Shown here one piece after another: positions 44,426 to 54,136 of a DNA stretch of 64,000 bases; position 1 is the stretch's first letter; the number at the start of each line of letters is the position of its first letter. This DNA comes from Haloferax sulfurifontis ATCC BAA-897. Lineage in GTDB: Archaea; Halobacteriota; Halobacteria; Halobacteriales; Haloferacaceae. Where the stretch lies: the NCBI RefSeq assembly GCF_000337835.1, contig NZ_AOLM01000029.1, positions 39,337 through 103,336 on the forward strand, read 5' to 3'. Both the position numbers and the translations under genes were made by a program. Below the pieces are notes generated by a model that did no database searches, was not told the DNA's origin, and worked only from the letters and a program-made list of their open reading frames with translations.

Positions 44426-45493
44426 TTACGAACCCCCGTCGGTCCCGGCGGACTCAGAATCAGGCTGTTCGAAGAATACATCAGTGACCTCAAAACGCGC
44501 ACCGCCGGTATCGCTCTCTGTTACGGAAACGGTCCAGTCGTGTGCGTCTGCGACCTGTTCAACGATGGAGAGTCCGAGCCCGGTGCCGTCTGACTGTGTA
44601 CTAAACCCCGATTCGAAGATGCGTTCTCGTTTTGCTTCCGGGATTCCATTCCCGTCGTCGGCAACATAGAACCCATCGGCAAGTACTCCGATAGTGACTG
44701 TCACTGGTCTCTCGTTGTGATCCTTTGCGTTCCGAAAGAGATTCGTGAACAGTTCCATCAACGCACTTCGGTTCGCCCGAACGGAACACTGTCCATCGAT
44801 GTCAACGACTAATTTTGATTCGCCCGAATCGAAGTCATCCCACGTTTCTCGGGCGAGTGTATCTACTGAAACCAGATCGAAATCAGACGCGGAATAGTCT
44901 TGGCGAACGAGCGTCAATACATCGCCGAGGAGGTCCTCAATACGTTCAAGTGCCCGTGCTGTCCGCTTTAAGTATTCGTCATCGCCATCCTCCCGAGCGA
45001 ATTCAAGATTCCCCTGAGCGACACTCAATGGATTGCGAAGATCATGTGAGAGGATACTGGCGACCTGTTCTAACTGTCGACGTTCCCCATAATCGACCGA
45101 CAACCGGTACAACCGAAGAAGCGATTCGATTCGTGGCCGGAGCTCAGCCATCGAAATCGGCGTCGTGATGACATCGTCGACGACCTCCCAGACCGAGGGG
45201 GCAATACGCTGGACATCACTTGAAGTGACGAGTAAACACGGCCGGATAATCGGTTCTGATGCTGTGCGTACAGCCTGGAGCTCTTCGTGGCACTGTTCGA
45301 GTCCCGGTTCGTCAACGATACAAAGTGCAAACTCAGATTCTGACGGTATCGAATCAGCCGTTGAAACGTGGTAGTCTGGCTGTAGCTCCCTCGCGAGCAT
45401 CTGTCGATTGTTTTCGTGGCCAAAACAGAGGAGGACCTCTTCGCCTACATCGAACTGATTGGCCTCGTCAGGGGTGCAGGATTGATTCGGCAT
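44426..45493 (-). CDS. Histidine kinase with receiver-like N-domain
   Basis: ATG at 45493 (MPNQSCTPDEANQFDVGEEV) gives 355 residues. The N-domain (EVLLCFGHENNRQMLARELQ, then LCIVDEPGLEQCHEELQ) resembles that of the 42079 kinase, with Asp-Glu-Pro in place of the usual receiver site. Kinase core: VASILSHDLRNPLSVAQGNL (H-box), ELFTNLFRNAKDHN (N), VADDGNGIPEAKRERIF and GTGLGLSIVEQVADAH. There is no PAS domain between them. It lies 31 bp behind the KaiC-like gene, in the same operon. Confidence 0.87.
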   Translation of the reverse strand: MPNQSCTPDEANQFDVGEEVLLCFGHENNRQMLARELQPDYHVSTADSIPSESEFALCIVDEPGLEQCHEELQAVRTASEPIIRPCLLVTSSDVQRIAPSVWEVVDDVITTPISMAELRPRIESLLRLYRLSVDYGERRQLEQVASILSHDLRNPLSVAQGNLEFAREDGDDEYLKRTARALERIEDLLGDVLTLVRQDYSASDFDLVSVDTLARETWDDFDSGESKLVVDIDGQCSVRANRSALMELFTNLFRNAKDHNERPVTVTIGVLADGFYVADDGNGIPEAKRERIFESGFSTQSDGTGLGLSIVEQVADAHDWTVSVTESDTGGARFEVTDVFFEQPDSESAGTDGGS

Positions 45494-45524
45494 CAGAGTC
45501 CACACCCCAGAATCACGTCGGACA

Positions 45525-47018
45525 TTAGCCCTCTGTCGAGGCATCATCGGACCATTCCGGTGTCCCTGAGAGAATCCCACGAAGGCCCGTCAACGGATCA
45601 CTCACTTCGAGGCCGCTCTCCGTAATCTCGAGTTCACGAAGCGCACGTTCGAAGTCACTTGTCCGCTTCTTGAGAACGCCGGTAACCTTGCGGAGCTCTC
45701 CGCCGTATTCGATATGGCGGAGGAACAAAATGTTGTCTGCGAGATAGCTCACACCTGAATCGGTCGCACTGAACTCCTCCATTACTGTACTTGACTCATC
45801 AACTAGGACCACCGTTACCCCCATATTCGTGAGGTACCGACAGAGCGCGTGGAGTTTTCGTGTGAGATCCTGTTGGCCGCCCTGAATGGATAGCTGGTAT
45901 CCCCGGATCCCGTCGATCATAACGATATCTCCACCATCCCCCTCAATCTCACGCCGGACATCTTGTGCGAACTGCTGAGGCGACAGGTCGAGGGGCTCCA
46001 CTTCTTCAATGGCAAGCGTTCCCCGCTCCTCCATCTCCCGAATTGGGATGTCAATCGCCTCGGAACGGGTTCGAAGCGTTGGCGCACTCTCTTCGAAGAG
46101 GTACATCAGCGACCGCTCGCCCCGCTCAGCTGCTTCCTTCATGAAATGCGTCCCAAGCGTCGTCTTCCCCGCACCTGTGGGTCCGCTAATGACCGTCACA
46201 GTCCCTCGTTCAATGCCCCCATTTAGCATCTCGTCTAAAGCTGGAACCCCGGAGGAGATCGACTCTGACTCGAACTGTTTGTCGTGCTTGCCGGGATGAA
46301 GTTCCGGGTAGACTTCGATGCCCGCGTCAGTAATTTCCATCGCGTGATGCCCGTCCTGAACCGAGGAGCCACGGAATTTCGGCACGTCGATGGTGTGGCC
46401 CATCGCCGAGTCCCCGAGTTCAATCGTGCCGTCGCTCATGAATTGTAAGTCGTCGTCAGGCTTTGCGTCGGTGGCTTGCGTCGTGAACAGGACTGTCGCT
46501 CCGTTTTCGCTGAGCATCCGCATGAACGAGAGCGCCTGTTTCCGAAACTGGTACTCATCGCCCGTAAGATACCGGAGCTGAGTGATCGGATCGACGAACA
46601 CACGGTCGGGTTCTAGTTCGGTTACTTTGTCCGAAATAGATTCAACGAACGGATCCCGTTCCACCTGACTCGACTCAAAGATGTCGTACCCCTGATCGTC
46701 TGTAAAGAAGTCAGATTTGGGACTCAAATCCAAGAAGTCAATGCCCGTAAGGTCAAAGCCGAGTTGATCTCCGTTCTGTTCGATATCTTTAATTTCCTCT
46801 TCGAGGTTGATGAACAGCGACGTCTCCCCGTTCGCAGCACCCGTAGTGAGGTAGTGCAACCCAAGAATGGTTTTCCCCGTTCCTGGCCGCCCTCGAACCA
46901 GGTAACTCCGCTCTGGGATAAGCCCGCCACGGAGTATTTCATCAAGTCCGGAGATTCCAGTGGAAATGCGACTGACTGTTCCCTGCTCCTTCGTGGTTGT
47001 ATCAGTAGTGTCGTTCAT
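45525..47018 (-). CDS. KaiC-like double RecA-type ATPase
   Basis: The protein has 497 residues with two KaiC/RadA domains. Walker A 1 GRPGTGKT at 43-50 and Walker A 2 GPTGAGKT near 280; each is preceded by a GLDEILRGGLIPERSYLV or ALDEMLNGGIERGTVTVI segment. Walker B regions PDRVFVDPITQLRYL and GDIVMIDGIRGYQLSI. Haloarchaeal KaiC-like proteins are signalling ATPases, not proven clocks. The start overlaps the HalOD1 stop as ATGA, and two kinases follow, suggesting a KaiC-centred phosphorelay. Confidence 0.9.
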   Translation of the reverse strand: MNDTTDTTTKEQGTVSRISTGISGLDEILRGGLIPERSYLVRGRPGTGKTILGLHYLTTGAANGETSLFINLEEEIKDIEQNGDQLGFDLTGIDFLDLSPKSDFFTDDQGYDIFESSQVERDPFVESISDKVTELEPDRVFVDPITQLRYLTGDEYQFRKQALSFMRMLSENGATVLFTTQATDAKPDDDLQFMSDGTIELGDSAMGHTIDVPKFRGSSVQDGHHAMEITDAGIEVYPELHPGKHDKQFESESISSGVPALDEMLNGGIERGTVTVISGPTGAGKTTLGTHFMKEAAERGERSLMYLFEESAPTLRTRSEAIDIPIREMEERGTLAIEEVEPLDLSPQQFAQDVRREIEGDGGDIVMIDGIRGYQLSIQGGQQDLTRKLHALCRYLTNMGVTVVLVDESSTVMEEFSATDSGVSYLADNILFLRHIEYGGELRKVTGVLKKRTSDFERALRELEITESGLEVSDPLTGLRGILSGTPEWSDDASTEG

Positions 47019-47386
47019 TCTCTTTCTGAGTCCTCTTGTTTGGGGGAGATCACGATCTTACCGTCAGCGTGAACCGTCACAAGAAATTCACAATATGGAA
47101 AGATGATTCGGCCGGCCCTCCGGTCCCGTTCGTTGTTTCCGGTTGGCTCAAAGAGTTTGTCCAGGGCGTCCGTATCGATTCTGTCAAAGAGCGGAGGGAG
47201 ACTTGTGGAGTCAACATCGGAAATCACCTCAATGATAACGGCAAGCGTCGCACTGAGCGACTGGTCCGATTCCCACTCGTATGCTGCTAAATATGTCTCG
47301 GTCGAACGATGGTACCGAACACGAGCGGTCTCTGTTTCTATAATCTCGTCCGCTTCACGTGAAGGCGTCTGATTATTATTCACCAT
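47015..47386 (-). CDS. HalOD1 output-domain protein
   Basis: ATG at 47386 (MVNNNQTPSREADEIIETET) gives 123 residues; the open frame begins at 47446 inside the response regulator. The domain reads YHRSTETYLAAYEWESDQSL SATLAVIIEVISDVD ... PPLFDRIDTDALDKLFEP ... CEFLVTVHADGKIVI, the HalOD1 pattern of haloarchaeal signalling outputs. It overlaps the response regulator by 11 nt and the KaiC gene by 4 nt, so three proteins are made from one coupled message. Confidence 0.8.
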   Translation of the reverse strand: MVNNNQTPSREADEIIETETARVRYHRSTETYLAAYEWESDQSLSATLAVIIEVISDVDSTSLPPLFDRIDTDALDKLFEPTGNNERDRRAGRIIFPYCEFLVTVHADGKIVISPKQEDSERE

Positions 47387-47987
47387 ATGAATCACCTCCA
47401 GTATCGTCTCCGAGTCGACGTACGATTTCGGCGAAATCCCTGTCATCGAACTTCCCGTTCACCTCCGCCGCAGTCTGCTCAAGTTCCTCAATCCGAGTTT
47501 CAAGCCGAGCAAACTCCTCGCTCGACGAACGTTCTGATTCGCTAAGTTCCGACTCTAAATGAACTCGTTTCCTCGTGAGCGCGTACAGCTCTCGAACAGC
47601 CCCCTCGTAGTTCCGCTGGTTGTCGAGTCGGCGGACTCTTTCGAGTAGTTCGTCCTTCTGGATTGGTTTGACGAGGTAGTCGTCCAGTGGCATCTCGACG
47701 ATGTCGAGATCTGGATTGACTGCAGTAACCATCGCCTGACGACACTCTGGATAGTTCCGGGAAATCCAATCCAGGACCGCATCACCGGACTCATCCGGGA
47801 GTCGGCGGTCAATAAGTGCAATATCTACGTCTTGATCAAACTTATCACGTGCTTCAGCTGCGGTATACGCGGTTCGAACGCTATATTCGTCCGAGAGCCA
47901 AACTGAATATAAATCGGCAAGTCCCTCTTCGTCCTCAAGAACCAGTACGGTTGTCTGGCTGTCGCCAGATTCTGGAGAAGTGGACAT
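47376..47987 (-). CDS. Response regulator: receiver plus HalX domain
   Basis: The protein has 203 residues. Receiver: acidic pocket VLVLEDEEGLADLY, phospho-acceptor Asp60 in IALIDRRLPDESG and the conserved lysine in LDDYLVKPIQKDEL. The C-terminal HalX-type helical domain (VRRLDNQRNYEGAVRELYAL, then ETRIEELEQTAAEVNGKF) is a coiled coil with no DNA-binding helix. It is the probable target of the two kinases downstream. Confidence 0.9.
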   Translation of the reverse strand: MSTSPESGDSQTTVLVLEDEEGLADLYSVWLSDEYSVRTAYTAAEARDKFDQDVDIALIDRRLPDESGDAVLDWISRNYPECRQAMVTAVNPDLDIVEMPLDDYLVKPIQKDELLERVRRLDNQRNYEGAVRELYALTRKRVHLESELSESERSSSEEFARLETRIEELEQTAAEVNGKFDDRDFAEIVRRLGDDTGGDSYGE

Positions 47988-48098
47988 GAAGGGATGTATG
48001 CCATCTGTAGAGTTCCAGTGTCAAAAGCTATGGGCTGATATATCCAAAGAAGATTCTAGGAGTGGCCAATATATCCACACCCTCCGATTGTGGAATGG

Positions 48099-50927
48099 TT
48101 ACGCGTTCCTTACCGAATCCGAAGGGTAACTGCTTCCGAGGATTGTATCCAATAGTTTTCGTTCAGCAGTCCGAAGATGCACGTTAAAGGACGACGAGGA
48201 AATATCCATCTGCTCCGCAAGTTCTTGCCCGCTAAGACCCTTCGGCGACTCGAAATAGCCCCCGTGGTACGCGAGTTCAAGTGCCTCACGTTGCCGATCC
48301 GTCAGATTCTGAAGAGCTTGGTCGCCGACTTCGCTCTGCCGCTGTGGATAGTCAGTCAGGTCATCGGTTCCAAGAAGGGCCGAGTCAGGATACTCAGTCG
48401 AAACGATATCCACAACCCGATGAACGGGTATGGTCGGCGGCGTCACAAGCCGGACGCGAACACCGTCTTCAACGTCCCCCCCTATACTCTCAAGACGAAG
48501 TCCATACCTCGCCAAGATGCTGGCGATAAACATCTCAGTAATGGTGATTTGGAAGAGGAGACCATCGTCAGACCCACCGACTTGCGTGATTGACGAGATG
48601 GCGGTCGCTTGCTCAGCTGCCTCAATAAACTGCTGTGCTGAACAATTATGAACACGCACGAAGACCGTTGCTTCGTCACCTTCCTGCTCGCGGAGCCCTT
48701 CGAACAAAATTGTGCAACGGCAGTCTTGGGCAATGCGGAGCAGTGGACACGCCTCGGATTCAACGCTAAACCGGACCGCAGTCCCTTGGCGGGACATAAT
48801 TGCATTCGTCCGTTCCACCTCCTTAACCGCATACCCCATAATTTCACCCCAATCAGTGAGAACACCCCGAATTCGATCCGTGATAGCATCCCGGTTCTCA
48901 GCATAGAGTGTTAGAACGCCGTATAGAACATCCTGGTACATGATCGGGACAGCGATAACCGACGAAAAGTTCCGGCTGATCGCCTCGCGCCGCCACGGCT
49001 CCTGCTGGACATCGGTTGCAGTGTTACTGACAATCGTCGGGTTATTTGTCTGAGCAGTTTGAACCGCTGGGTCGGCAGCCATATTGTCGAGCGTTAGTGA
49101 ACATGAATCGAGGTAGCCCTGGTCACGACCGACCCACGTTCGTGGGATGAGCTCGTCGCCCTCAGGAGCGAGTTCACCGACCCATCCGAAAACGAACGGA
49201 TCAGTCTCGCTGAGAAGCTCACAGACCTCCTGTTCAAGCTCATTCCGCGTCTCGGATTGGATTGCAATTTGGGTCAGGTTCCGAATTCTCGTATTGAGTT
49301 CTTCAACGTGTTCTAGCGTTTCCGTCCGTCTCTTCAGGTCTTGTTCACGACGTCGAAGTTCCTGCTCGCGGTTGACTCGGGTAAACACTGATTCCGCGTT
49401 CCGCGCTAAAAGTTCGAGGAGCCGTTGGTCTTCTTGGTCGAATGTGGCGGCGGTCGTCGAACCGCAGATAATGACGCCGAACTCTCCGATCGGGACGATG
49501 AGCTGACTGCGGATCGGAGTATCTGGATTGTACACCTCCTTCCGAGAGCGGACATCATCGACACGGATAGCTTCGTTCGTGAGGAACACTTCACCGGCGA
49601 GACTCTCTGTAAGTGGAAGAGACGGAAGGTCGCCGATGACATCCACAACATCGTCGGAGTATGCAACTGGTGACAGTGTTCCGGCGTCGGTATCGACAAG
49701 ATTGACTGAGACGAGTTGTAGGTCGAGAGTGTCAACTGCCGTGTCAACGATCGTCTGGGCGATTTCTGAGTCGGTTGTTGCCCGCACAAGTTCACCGGGA
49801 TTTTCGTGGAGTTCTTCTAGCGTGTTTTCGTACCAGACATAATCAGAAAGATCTCGAAACAAGGCGTGAACGAGCGTCCCTTCGTCCTGATCGATCACAG
49901 AGGCCGCAATCTCGACAGGGATACGAGTGTCGTCGTTGACAACATAGATCTGGCCGCCGTTAGGGAGATATCGTCGAGTCCCTCCTTCATTTGCGTGCTG
50001 TCGGATGCCAGCTTTGTACTGCTCTTCCTCTTCGCTCGGATGGATTGTGAGCATGGAGTCGCCGATGAGCTCTTCTCTGGACATCCCGGTCAATTCTTCA
50101 GCACTCTCATTCATCTCGTGAACTGTTCCAGTCTCGTCGCCCACGAATATCGGCACAGGAGCGTTTTGAATAAGGGATTTATATCTGTCTCGTGCCGCTT
50201 GCAGCTCTCGTTCACGGATGATGCGTTCTGTCACGTCCTGTGAAACGCTCATCCCGGCGACGACGTTCCCCGAATCGTCCTGAACAGGTAGCACCTGTAC
50301 CTCAAAAAAGCGACCCTCGAGAGGAAGTGTAGTTACGTTCATTTCACCATCAAGCGCCCGACGAAAGAGAGGGCTGAGCTGATCTGCGTTTTCTTCAGGA
50401 AAGACATCTTGTAACCGATTGTCTCGAAGATCTTCCGGAGAGAGGTCGACTTCTTCAAACGCTGGACCACCGACGATTCGAAAGCGGAGGTCCTCGTCGA
50501 ATAACGTAATCAGCCCATTTGGAAAGTGATCTACAAGCGTCCGATAGGGTTCAAGTTCGTGATCGAAGAGGGGGATAGTCTGTGGGGCCGTAAGACGCCC
50601 AATCACAATCGTCTGATCGCGATTCTCAACAACGTCGATCCACGCAATCGAACGACACTCACCCTCCGCACTACGGATTGGGGTTTCACATCCCTCGAAA
50701 TCTCGGTCTTGCGTGATTGCCTGCTCGAAGGTTTGAAAAGCTGTGGCCTGCTTCTCCTGTGGAACTAGTACGTCAAAGATATTGGAATCAAGAAGAGCAT
50801 CTCGATCATAACCAAGTTCGTCGGCCAACGTTATATCGCAGAACTCCACATCTCCTTCCGCAGTTACGAACAGCGAATTCGAAGAAAGCTGATCAAGAGC
50901 AGTCTCAAAGACCTGACGCCCCAGCAT
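48099..50927 (-). CDS. Bacterio-opsin-activator-type regulator: PAS-PAS-PAS-GAF-GAF-HTH
   Basis: The protein has 942 residues. PAS domains near 8-110, 128-240 (YRTLVDHFPNGLITLFDEDL) and 245-365 (YKSLIQNAPVPIFVGDETGT); GAF domains near 390-510 and 540-680; the Bat-associated region and the C-terminal HTH_10-type domain (LTDRQREALELAYHGGYFES PKGLSGQELAEQMD) complete the plan. It has no kinase core. It likely converts redox or light state into transcription. It is the most upstream gene of the leftward block, 112 bp from the response regulator. Confidence 0.88.
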   Translation of the reverse strand: MLGRQVFETALDQLSSNSLFVTAEGDVEFCDITLADELGYDRDALLDSNIFDVLVPQEKQATAFQTFEQAITQDRDFEGCETPIRSAEGECRSIAWIDVVENRDQTIVIGRLTAPQTIPLFDHELEPYRTLVDHFPNGLITLFDEDLRFRIVGGPAFEEVDLSPEDLRDNRLQDVFPEENADQLSPLFRRALDGEMNVTTLPLEGRFFEVQVLPVQDDSGNVVAGMSVSQDVTERIIRERELQAARDRYKSLIQNAPVPIFVGDETGTVHEMNESAEELTGMSREELIGDSMLTIHPSEEEEQYKAGIRQHANEGGTRRYLPNGGQIYVVNDDTRIPVEIAASVIDQDEGTLVHALFRDLSDYVWYENTLEELHENPGELVRATTDSEIAQTIVDTAVDTLDLQLVSVNLVDTDAGTLSPVAYSDDVVDVIGDLPSLPLTESLAGEVFLTNEAIRVDDVRSRKEVYNPDTPIRSQLIVPIGEFGVIICGSTTAATFDQEDQRLLELLARNAESVFTRVNREQELRRREQDLKRRTETLEHVEELNTRIRNLTQIAIQSETRNELEQEVCELLSETDPFVFGWVGELAPEGDELIPRTWVGRDQGYLDSCSLTLDNMAADPAVQTAQTNNPTIVSNTATDVQQEPWRREAISRNFSSVIAVPIMYQDVLYGVLTLYAENRDAITDRIRGVLTDWGEIMGYAVKEVERTNAIMSRQGTAVRFSVESEACPLLRIAQDCRCTILFEGLREQEGDEATVFVRVHNCSAQQFIEAAEQATAISSITQVGGSDDGLLFQITITEMFIASILARYGLRLESIGGDVEDGVRVRLVTPPTIPVHRVVDIVSTEYPDSALLGTDDLTDYPQRQSEVGDQALQNLTDRQREALELAYHGGYFESPKGLSGQELAEQMDISSSSFNVHLRTAERKLLDTILGSSYPSDSVRNA

Positions 50928-51042
50928 TACCCAAAGCGAGGGGATGGGTATACTTGTATCATCGGTAGGGAGACCTGAGACCCAGAAAAAATTCTCTACA
51001 GAGTATAGTCATTCCAAATGATTACCACCACCGTAGTTTTTT

Positions 51043-51064
51043 CGCGCCGAAAGGAAGCGGCGCG
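51043..51064 (+). promoter_or_regulatory. GC-rich hairpin after a T-run (set member)
   Basis: The run of six T at 51037-51042 is followed by stem CGCGCCG/CGGCGCG (7 bp) around aaaggaag. It lies 35 nt before the ATG at 51100. The loop is purine-rich but lacks the GGGTG core of the other members. Confidence 0.45.
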
Positions 51065-51099
51065 CGTCGTATCATACGACCGGCTCCGGAGTGGTTCAG

Positions 51100-51591
51100 A
51101 TGCATATGGTGATTTACGCACTGGTAGAGGCATCGACGCACGACGACGCGCTGGCCACCGGAAAGACGGTGTTCGACCAACTGGTCGGCGCGGACCCACA
51201 CGCCGGCGCCGTTTTCGATTACTACGTCTGTTTCGATGAGGAGGATACGTCCGTTGCCGGGCAGGCGCGATGGGGAGAGCTCCCGACTGCAGCCCCCGTC
51301 GACTCCGATGACGGCCAGGACCTGCTCGAGCGTGGCTGGGAGGCGACGAAGGAGGAATTCGAGCGTAATCTCGACCGGGTGAAGGAGGCCATCGACGAGC
51401 TCTCCGACGAGGAGATCATGCGCGACGAGGACCTCGCCCGGCACGCCTTCCACTAGGTCGGTGCAAACGACGGCCCGACGATCTTCCTGTACACCGAACA
51501 CGGAACCGGCATTCGCCACCGTGGACAGTTGGACCGACTCCTCGGGGAGAGTGAAGAGCTCTGGATCGTGCCCGCTGACGTCCACTTCTGA
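51100..51591 (+). pseudogene. Haloarchaeal small-gene-array protein (DUF7995-like) with an in-frame TAG
   Basis: ATG at 51100 starts MHMVIYALVEASTHDDALAT and runs to LARHAFH, then TAG at 51454-51456. The frame continues as VGANDGPTIFLYTEHGTGIR HRGQLDRLLGESEELWIVPA DVHF to TGA at 51591, clearly coding. CAG at the TAG position would give a 163-residue protein. The truncated 118-residue product lacks the conserved C-terminus. The family assignment is from memory and tentative. Confidence 0.55.
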
Positions 51592-51594
51592 ATA

Positions 51595-51959
51595 ATGCCC
51601 CCATCATCAACTGGCGACGCGAGAGCCGCTCGCCGACACTCGCGTATCGGAACACCGAGACCGGTGCGCGAGCCGTCCTGCATCGAGCGCCGGACTCCTA
51701 CCGGTACAAGTGGCGCGGGGTGATTCTCGTCGACGGCTACCCGGTCTGGTCGCGGGGATACGAGACGAAGGATGCGACATCGTTCCGTAACGAGCTCCGG
51801 GAGCGGCCCGCACCGGACCTCAACTGCCCGGAGTGTCCGAACGACGACGTTCGCGTCGGCGAGAAGGCGGCAGACGGGGCGAAAGTCCAGCGGTGGTATG
51901 ACTGCCCCAACTGTGGGTACGAAGCCCCCTCACGTATCATCTACGGCGCCGAACGGTGA
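51595..51959 (+). pseudogene. Zinc-ribbon protein gene with a frameshift in a C-run
   Basis: ATG at 51595 is followed by five C. With six C the frame would read MPPIINWRRESRSPTLAYRN and continue as RAVLHRAPDSYRYKWRGVIL, VDGYPVWSRGYETKDATSF and the zinc ribbon CPECPNDDVRVG ... YDCPNCGYEAPSRIIYGAER to 51959. As read, a start at GTG 51720 would give 79 residues with the ribbon intact. The mononucleotide context makes a sequencing slip a serious possibility. Confidence 0.6.
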
Positions 51960-51984
51960 GTGAGCGGTGGGCGCTGTTTTTCGG

Positions 51985-52007
51985 CCGGGCACGAGGTGGT
52001 GGCCCGG
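51985..52007 (+). promoter_or_regulatory. GC-rich hairpin upstream of the DUF7567-like gene (set member)
   Basis: After ctgtttttcgg, stem CCGGGC/GCCCGG (6 bp) encloses the 11-nt loop ACGAGGTGGTG; 21 nt later the ATG at 52029 begins. Confidence 0.5.
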
Positions 52008-52028
52008 GACGACCGGGTTAGTCAACCA

Positions 52029-52424
52029 ATGACCCTCGAAGTACTTGACCGATACAGCGAGGCACTGTTCGAGTTCCTCTGGTGCCCCGTCTGCGGGCAG
52101 GAGGTCTTCACTCACATCCCCTTCGAGGGGGTGTTCTGTAAGAACTGCAACACCCAGGTCGAACTCCAGGAACCCCGAGAGACACGCGGCTACGAGGAGG
52201 CCGTGCTCGCCTGCTTCGATTCTACCACGACCTGGAACCTCCACGTCGACGAGAAACTGCGCCGCGACCTGCCTGATGGGTCGGCGCGCGTGAAAACCTT
52301 CGGCGCACCGGGCGCCTACGAGGTCAACTGGTGGAGTCCGAAGCCGGATGAGGACTGGGTGCCGGTCGAACGTAGTGAGTTCAACGACGTCGAGGAGCCA
52401 GACGAGGTGTCACATCTCGCATAA
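52029..52424 (+). CDS. DUF7567-like zinc-ribbon protein
   Basis: ATG at 52029 (MTLEVLDRYSEALFEFLWCP) gives 131 residues; the longer frame from 51960 runs through the hairpin. Zinc ribbon: CPVCGQEVF and CKNCNTQVEL. The rest (ETRGYEEAVLACFDSTTTWN, LHVDEKLRRDLPDGSARVKT) fits the haloarchaeal family as I remember it. Function unknown; it is part of the small-gene array. Confidence 0.7.
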   Translation: MTLEVLDRYSEALFEFLWCPVCGQEVFTHIPFEGVFCKNCNTQVELQEPRETRGYEEAVLACFDSTTTWNLHVDEKLRRDLPDGSARVKTFGAPGAYEVNWWSPKPDEDWVPVERSEFNDVEEPDEVSHLA

Positions 52425-52589
52425 TAGCTCGATGAAATTCACCGGAGGTGACGATTTTTAGCTATCCTTCTGAATAAAGAAGGATATTCAGCCCGCTTGA
52501 GCACCAGTGAAACTTGACCAGTACCAGGGGTGAGGAACACCACGGAACAAAACCGAATTTTAATATAATCTTGTCTGATAATTTGAGAG

Positions 52590-53482
52590 ATGGATGTGAC
52601 TCAGCGAGTATTCAATTTCATAATTTTGCTGATTGGGACCCTGCTCGGATTACTGATTGCAGGATATGTTGTTTTATCATATCCTAATTTAATCGGAGCA
52701 TCTGAGCCACTCAGAGGACTCCAGTCATTTGTTAGTACAGGCTCATCAGTTATATTAGCGCTTGTCACAGCGGCATATGTCATTCTCACATGGTCACTAG
52801 TAACTGAAACTCGCGATGCTCGGAAACAGGAGATTATGCCGATATTCGCACTTGAAATGGAGGGATATGCTGTTGGAGCCCTGGGTCCGAAACTGAGGAA
52901 CATTGGAAATGGGCCTGCAACCTCTGTTTCAGCAACCTTTCAGCTAAAACCGAGTGGACAGGAGCATCAAGCTTCCTCGAAGAATGTTGCTCCAGGGGAT
53001 TTCGTCGGATCATTAGATCCAAAAGTACCGGTGGATCCAGATAGCGATTTTGAAGAATTGTGTGTTTCAGGCACCTATACCAACGTATTCGGAGAGGAAA
53101 AGCCGTTCAGCGATTCAATAGACCTAGAGATGTTTTACAGAATGCCGATGCAGACTCCCTTATGCGGCGAGATCAATCTGTTGAGGAACTAAGAAAGATA
53201 AACAGTAATTTGAAATCAATATCTGAGAGTATCGAAATGAATCGCTTTGAAGATGTTTTGAAGATGGAAAAACGTCGTCGAATCATCGAAGAGCTTGAAG
53301 AAGCAGGGGGTTCACTGACGCTCAAAGAGCTATCACAGCGATTAGGTCTCATGACTCCTGTCGTAGCCGCATGGCTCACGTGGATGGAGGGTGCGGATGT
53401 AGTCGAATACGATGTCGAAAACGATGAAATTACAGACCAAAGTAACTTTAATACGGAAATTCGTTTAGCCGATTCACCTTAA
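52590..53482 (+). pseudogene. AT-rich membrane plus winged-helix protein gene with one frameshift
   Basis: ATG at 52590 lies about 25 nt after the TATA-like tttaatataatc. The first frame has two helices (FNFIILLIGTLLGLLIAGYV, SVILALVTAAYVILTWSLVT) and a beta-rich domain, up to DSIDLEMFY near 53135. The second frame continues QNADADSLMRRDQSVEELRK, then RRRIIEELEEAGGSLTLKEL and SQRLGLMTPVVAAWLTWMEG to 53482. One added C (ttacag to ttaccag) yields a 297-residue protein. The gene is distinctly more AT-rich than its neighbours, suggesting recent arrival. Confidence 0.6.
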
Positions 53483-53504
53483 TTCGACCCTCAAATGTTG
53501 TTCT

Positions 53505-53529
53505 TGCGCCGGCAATGGGTGCCGGCGCA
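53505..53529 (+). promoter_or_regulatory. Strong hairpin with AATGGGT loop (set member)
   Basis: The perfect 9-bp stem TGCGCCGGC/GCCGGCGCA encloses AATGGGT; taking 7 stem pairs gives the 11-nt loop GCAATGGGTGC seen in other members. It lies 22 nt after the upstream stop and 19 nt before the ATG at 53549. Confidence 0.6.
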
Positions 53530-53548
53530 CACGCGCCGGCGGTGATCG

Positions 53549-54124
53549 ATGTCGACTCGAAGTCAACTCCGATTCATTCAACGAGTCGAACAGCCCCCTG
53601 AAAGCAATAGCGACGACGAGCGGATCGCGCAGGTGTACCGCCATTCAGACGGGTATCCCGCGAGTGTCCTGCGCGATCTCGCTCAGCTGAAGGATCTCCT
53701 CAATGCGACCCGCGCCGAACGCGGTCCAGCCTACACAGCGGCGACGTTCGTGTTCCTCGACAAGCTCTCGACGATCGACCTGTATCTGGATGGCGACCCT
53801 GAGCGAACGATCGACGCAGCGCAGCCAGCAGACCTCCTCGATCCGGCCAATATGGAACACCTCGATCAACCGCTATTCCTGCTGGGCCACGGCGTCGAAA
53901 ATCCGGCCGACGGCATCCACGGCGACGAGGAGTACCTCTACATCGTGGAACTCCCGACAACAAATCCGTTCGATGAGCCCTCCGAATGGACCGTCAAGGT
54001 GAGCGGCCAATCCGGGTTCCCCCGCTGGGACGGCCCAACCGACGAAGCGTTCGAGCGAGCCAGTTGGCAGTTCCACGGGCCACTGGACAACGCGCTCACA
54101 GAGCTCGTCGCCGAGCCGGCGTGA
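53549..54124 (+). CDS. Haloarchaeal hypothetical protein
   Basis: The protein has 191 residues, acidic, with no membrane helix. Segments YRHSDGYPASVLRDLAQLKD and TAATFVFLDKLSTIDLYLDG, then EEYLYIVELPTTNPFDEPSE, are compact and globular. It is part of the small-gene array, with the hairpin directly upstream. Family not recognised. Confidence 0.6.
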   Translation: MSTRSQLRFIQRVEQPPESNSDDERIAQVYRHSDGYPASVLRDLAQLKDLLNATRAERGPAYTAATFVFLDKLSTIDLYLDGDPERTIDAAQPADLLDPANMEHLDQPLFLLGHGVENPADGIHGDEEYLYIVELPTTNPFDEPSEWTVKVSGQSGFPRWDGPTDEAFERASWQFHGPLDNALTELVAEPA

Positions 54125-54136
54125 GAACACGACAGG

